Source: Clostridia bacterium (lineage in GTDB: Bacteria; Bacillota_A; Clostridia; Christensenellales; Aristaeellaceae). Taken from it: a stretch of DNA of 41,108 nucleotides. The stretch spans positions 1-41,108 of the forward strand of contig JAFRMB010000005.1 of NCBI GenBank assembly GCA_017430945.1, in the 5' to 3' direction. Within the stretch, counting starts at the first letter, position 1; the number at the start of each line of letters is the position of its first letter. The translations under genes were made by a program, and so were the position numbers. The notes beneath the pieces were generated by a model that did no database searches, was not told where the DNA came from, and worked only from the letters and a program-made list of their open reading frames with translations. Shown piece by piece: positions 38,818-41,108 of this stretch.

Positions 38818-38848
38818 ATAAAAAGGAGCCGCTCTGCGCGGCTCCCGG
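38818..38848 (-). terminator. Intrinsic terminator of the secreted zinc-domain protein gene
   Basis: On the minus strand GGAGCCG (38839-38845) pairs with CGGCTCC (38825-38831) and is followed by five T. It lies 14 bp after the stop of the gene ending at 38862. Confidence 0.8.
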
Positions 38849-38861
38849 CTATCTGAAGGAC

Positions 38862-39473
38862 TCAGGGATTGCAGTGCTGGCAGGGCTCATAGCCGTCAGC
38901 GATGATCTGGTCGCGGCTGCGCCGCACGTTCTGCCGGTTTTCCGGCTTCATCTGGGCCACATAGGTGCAATCCGGCAGATGGAACTTCTTGGTGCTGTTG
39001 TTCAGCACGTAGCTCTTCGCGCCGGTCTGGGTCTTCGGCGCTTCGGTGGCAGCCACGGCAGGCTCCGCGCCGACGAACTTCTGCACCGCCTTGCTGTAAT
39101 TTGCAAGCGTCTTGTATGTCTTGGTCGCATTGACATCGGGTGCGTTGAATGCGTATTCGACCACTTCATTGGCGGTATAGGTGCAGGAATCCCAGTCGTA
39201 CATGCCGAGCAGCTCGACGTACAGGGCCTGCAGCGCTTCCTTCTTGCGGGAAGCCGTCACGGTGTACACGTTCTTCTTGTCTGACCACACCAGGGTGTGC
39301 GCGCCCTTTTCCGGCTGGTAGTAGTCACACACGAACACGCCGGACTTGTTCTTTTCTGTCTCTGCCTTGTAGCCCAGCTGGGCGACGCGATCATTGACAC
39401 CGGCGATGCCCTCGGCCAGCGCGAATCCCGCCAGCAGCAGCACCACCAACAGACCAGCAACGAATCTCTTCAT
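38862..39473 (-). CDS. Secreted protein with C-terminal Ada-like zinc-binding domain
   Basis: About 203 aa. A signal peptide (MKRFVAGLLVVLLLAGFALA) is followed by an unrecognised domain (about 25-130) containing FVCDYYQPEKGAHTLVWSD. A Thr/Ala/Pro linker (about 135-150) leads to a small domain, YVLNNSTKKFHLPDC...GYEPCQHC. The last domain matches the Ada-type metal-binding fold often found at the end of secreted nucleases and competence-related proteins (FHxxxC and CxxC). No nuclease domain precedes it here, so the function is open. ATG at 39471-39473 follows GGGGAGG. It has its own promoter and terminator, so it is monocistronic. Confidence 0.75.
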   Translation of the reverse strand: MKRFVAGLLVVLLLAGFALAEGIAGVNDRVAQLGYKAETEKNKSGVFVCDYYQPEKGAHTLVWSDKKNVYTVTASRKKEALQALYVELLGMYDWDSCTYTANEVVEYAFNAPDVNATKTYKTLANYSKAVQKFVGAEPAVAATEAPKTQTGAKSYVLNNSTKKFHLPDCTYVAQMKPENRQNVRRSRDQIIADGYEPCQHCNP

Positions 39474-39544
39474 GTTGGATCCTCCCCACCTCAATGTATT
39501 ATTCCTGTCCGCGACCGTCGTTCGACCGCGTTGATGACACCATG

Positions 39545-39573
39545 ATTTTACTATGTCGAAATATGTTTGTCAA
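39545..39573 (-). promoter_or_regulatory. Promoter of the secreted zinc-domain protein gene
   Basis: TTGACA (39568-39573) and TAAAAT (39545-39550), exactly 17 bp apart, about 70 bp before the start codon. Confidence 0.75.
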
Positions 39574-39617
39574 TATCCTGTCGACTTTCTCTTGTGCACA
39601 AATTTACAATTCCGGTA

Positions 39618-39646
39618 TTGCTTTTTGTCCGTGGCTGTGCTATAAT
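39618..39646 (+). promoter_or_regulatory. Promoter of the tRNA-Ala gene
   Basis: TTGCTT (39618-39623) and TATAAT (39641-39646), 17-bp spacing, 34 bp before the mature 5' end. Confidence 0.7.
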
Positions 39647-39680
39647 GCTCTCTGTTCGGAAGACAGTTCCGATCACACGC

Positions 39681-39757
39681 GGGGCATTAGCACAGTTGGC
39701 TAGCGCGCTACATTCGCATTGTAGAGGTCACCGGTTCGAATCCGGTATGCTCCACCA
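39681..39757 (+). tRNA. tRNA-Ala, anticodon CGC, CCA encoded
   Basis: Acceptor GGGGCAT/ATGCTCC has the G3-U70 pair that defines alanine tRNAs. The anticodon arm is CTACA-TTCGCAT-TGTAG, giving anticodon CGC (reads GCG). The T arm is ACCGG-TTCGAAT-CCGGT, the discriminator is A and CCA is encoded. The D stem GCAC/GCGC has an A12-C23 mismatch. The variable loop is AGGTC. Confidence 0.95.
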
Positions 39758-39765
39758 CCTCAAAG

Positions 39766-39803
39766 CAACGCTGATCCTGATATGAGGTCAGCGTTGTTTT
39801 TTT
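39766..39803 (+). terminator. Intrinsic terminator of the tRNA gene
   Basis: CAACGCTGA (39766-39774) pairs with TCAGCGTTG (39788-39796), then seven T. It starts eight bases after the CCA end. Confidence 0.9.
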
Positions 39804-40450
39804 GTCCATAACGATCTGAATAGCGCGTTTTCCGCTTTTTCGTGTCGCTGTCGCACGTCCGGCACCATTTTTCGCTTTTCATCTGTCTTTCGTGACAATG
39901 TGCGTACAAAGGTACCTGACACATGCCGTAATGCAGACTCGTGAAAAACGATGATGGTCCATGTAAGCAACATATTTGATACGCCGGATCTTATGTCAAT
40001 GGATCACACGGTAATACGGCAATAAAACCATTCCGCGCACTTGAAAACGCGCCCATTTTGAGGTATCATTATGACATCAATTTGACAGGTCGAACGGCAG
40101 AACGGCCTCCCACACTGTGTGGGAAGCGCTCCTGTGACCCGGGCATGTTGAAGCATCCGGATATCGGCCCACGTTTCCATACGACAGCCTGTAATGGGAA
40201 CGTGATCGAATACACACCGGAGATCGTCATGGGCACGCTGCATGTCATGCCGGAGCATATCACATGTGATCTTTACCGCTTTACAAGTTGAGACGCTGAT
40301 GCGGTGAGGTAATGCCGATGCGCATACGTGAGCGCCCGACCCCGGGCAAGCATGGCGGAAAACCTGCCGACCTTTCAGCGCCTCCAGGAAACAAAAAGAC
40401 GTAAATATTTTGTTAATTTTAAAGACAAAGCCATTTTAGCTGGATTTTAG
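39804..40450. other. Gene-poor interval with palindromes
   Basis: No supported gene in about 650 bp. There is an imperfect inverted pair, GTCCGGCACC (39857-39866) and GGTACCTGAC (39911-39920), and a palindrome TCCCACAC-T-GTGTGGGA (40108-40124). A 48-aa open frame (40145-40291, plus) ends in YTPEIVMGTLHVMPEH and reads like protein but has no ribosome site. Confidence 0.5.
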
Positions 40451-40481
40451 TGGACAATCAATGGACATCGGTCGATATACT
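40451..40481 (+). promoter_or_regulatory. Possible promoter of the beta-helix gene
   Basis: TGGACA (40451-40456) and TATACT (40476-40481), 19-bp spacing. A second TGGACA at 40462-40467 forms an 11-bp-spaced direct repeat that could be a regulator site. Confidence 0.4.
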
Positions 40482-40543
40482 GAACGGTGACAGAATAATA
40501 AACCAACCAGATCTCACCAAGAATAACGAGGAGGACAGGCAAC

Positions 40544-41108
40544 ATGAAGCACAGACGGTTTTTGAGCGTACTGCTCACCACGGTGATGGTGCTGAGCATG
40601 CTCTCAGGCATTCCGTTCCCGGCAACGGCTGCGGAGGCGGCCGTGACGGTCACCGACTGGAGCGGGCTGCAGAGCGCGGTCGACAAGGCCACGAGCGGAC
40701 AGATCATCCGGCTGGGCGCGGACATCGCGTGCACAAAGAACGGCGGGGACCGGATCAAGGTGGACGGGAAGACCGTCACCCTGGACCTGAACGGCCACAC
40801 GCTGGATCGGAACCGCGACAAGCAGGACGACGACGGCCACGTGATCGAGGTCCTGGGCAGATCGGTGCTGACGATCATCGACAGCAGCGACACCGGCAAG
40901 GGCGGCAAGGGCGTGATCAAGGGCGGCTACGCGGAGCGCGGCGGCGGCGTGAACATTGCCAAGGACGCGACGCTGATCCTGAAGGGCGGCACGATCCAGG
41001 GCAACAAAGCCAAGTGGGGCGGCGGCATCTACGTGCACGGCACGCTGAAGCTGCAGGGCGGCGTGATCGCGAAGAACCATGCGAACAACAGCGGCGGCGG
41101 CATCCACA
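40544..41108 (+). CDS. Secreted right-handed beta-helix protein, 5' part only
   Basis: The open frame runs off the window after 188 codons. A signal peptide (KHRRFLSVLLTTVMVLSMLSG, cleavage near ATAAEA) is followed by VTDWSGLQSAVDKATSG and GKTVTLDLNGHTLDRN, the usual start of pectate-lyase-like surface beta-helix proteins. Short coils follow, each with a Gly-Gly-Gly-[VI] turn (ERGGGVNIAKDATL, KWGGGIYVHGTLKL, NSGGGIH) at about 23-26-residue spacing. ATG has GAGGAGG at 40528-40534. Such proteins are often very large adhesins or glycan-binding surface proteins. The C terminus, and so any cell-wall anchor or enzyme domain, is outside the window. Codon use is markedly GC-rich (GGC, AAG, CTG, GTG). 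Confidence 0.85.
   Translation, partial: MKHRRFLSVLLTTVMVLSMLSGIPFPATAAEAAVTVTDWSGLQSAVDKATSGQIIRLGADIACTKNGGDRIKVDGKTVTLDLNGHTLDRNRDKQDDDGHVIEVLGRSVLTIIDSSDTGKGGKGVIKGGYAERGGGVNIAKDATLILKGGTIQGNKAKWGGGIYVHGTLKLQGGVIAKNHANNSGGGIH

Noticed and set aside
40082..40087. TTGACA as a promoter for the 40145-40291 frame
   Set aside because: No -10 box at 16-19 bp, where GC-rich sequence and the palindrome lie instead.

Overview
The window looks like a chromosomal segment of an anaerobic, spore-lineage Firmicute (class Clostridia) with a GC-rich genome. The evidence is a pyruvate:ferredoxin oxidoreductase, rubrerythrin, a leucine-type T-box leader, a CIRCE operator, a Gram-positive type LexA box, a DUF4250 protein, a CotH-family kinase, and AGGAGG-type ribosome binding sites with frequent TTG/GTG starts. 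I cannot name the genus. Almost all genes lie on the minus strand. I see no rRNA, CRISPR array, complete insertion sequence or prophage.

Right-to-left on the minus strand, 10.8-0.07 kb holds lepA, hemW and then a surface gene cluster: an exported PIG-L deacetylase, a CotH-like kinase carrying three lamin-tail domains, a VTC-type polyphosphate polymerase, a DUF4956 membrane protein and a second lamin-tail membrane protein. A small XRE regulator (11.1 kb, plus strand) faces an aldo/keto reductase.

The region 20.9-11.4 kb may be one long transcription unit that starts at a TTGACA-N17-TAAACT promoter and a T-box leader whose predicted specifier is CTC (Leu). It encodes a divergent isopropylmalate-synthase-like protein lacking the usual metal ligands, then an unusual fusion of a xylose-isomerase-like TIM barrel with a complete acyl-CoA synthetase, then a small EamA-type transporter, nifJ and the aldo/keto reductase. 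This is the most novel-looking part of the window: two adjacent TIM barrels, both with eroded metal sites, under predicted leucine control.

The region 25.4-21.0 kb has rubrerythrin and a four-gene operon: a two-TM protein, an Hsp70-like ATPase ending in a membrane hairpin, a class-I glutamine amidotransferase-like hydrolase and a 59-aa DUF4250 protein. A divergent DUF2974 hydrolase gene and a CIRCE-controlled Hsp20 gene follow on the plus strand.

The region 31.2-27.5 kb is an amino-sugar operon: nagB, a stand-alone left-handed beta-helix acyltransferase, glmM and a PHP phosphatase. The region 38.8-31.9 kb is uvrB - M42 aminopeptidase - GNAT - uvrA, with a predicted LexA box in front. The right end has a secreted zinc-binding-domain protein, a tRNA-Ala(CGC), a mostly empty 740-bp interval and the 5' part of a secreted beta-helix protein that runs off the window.
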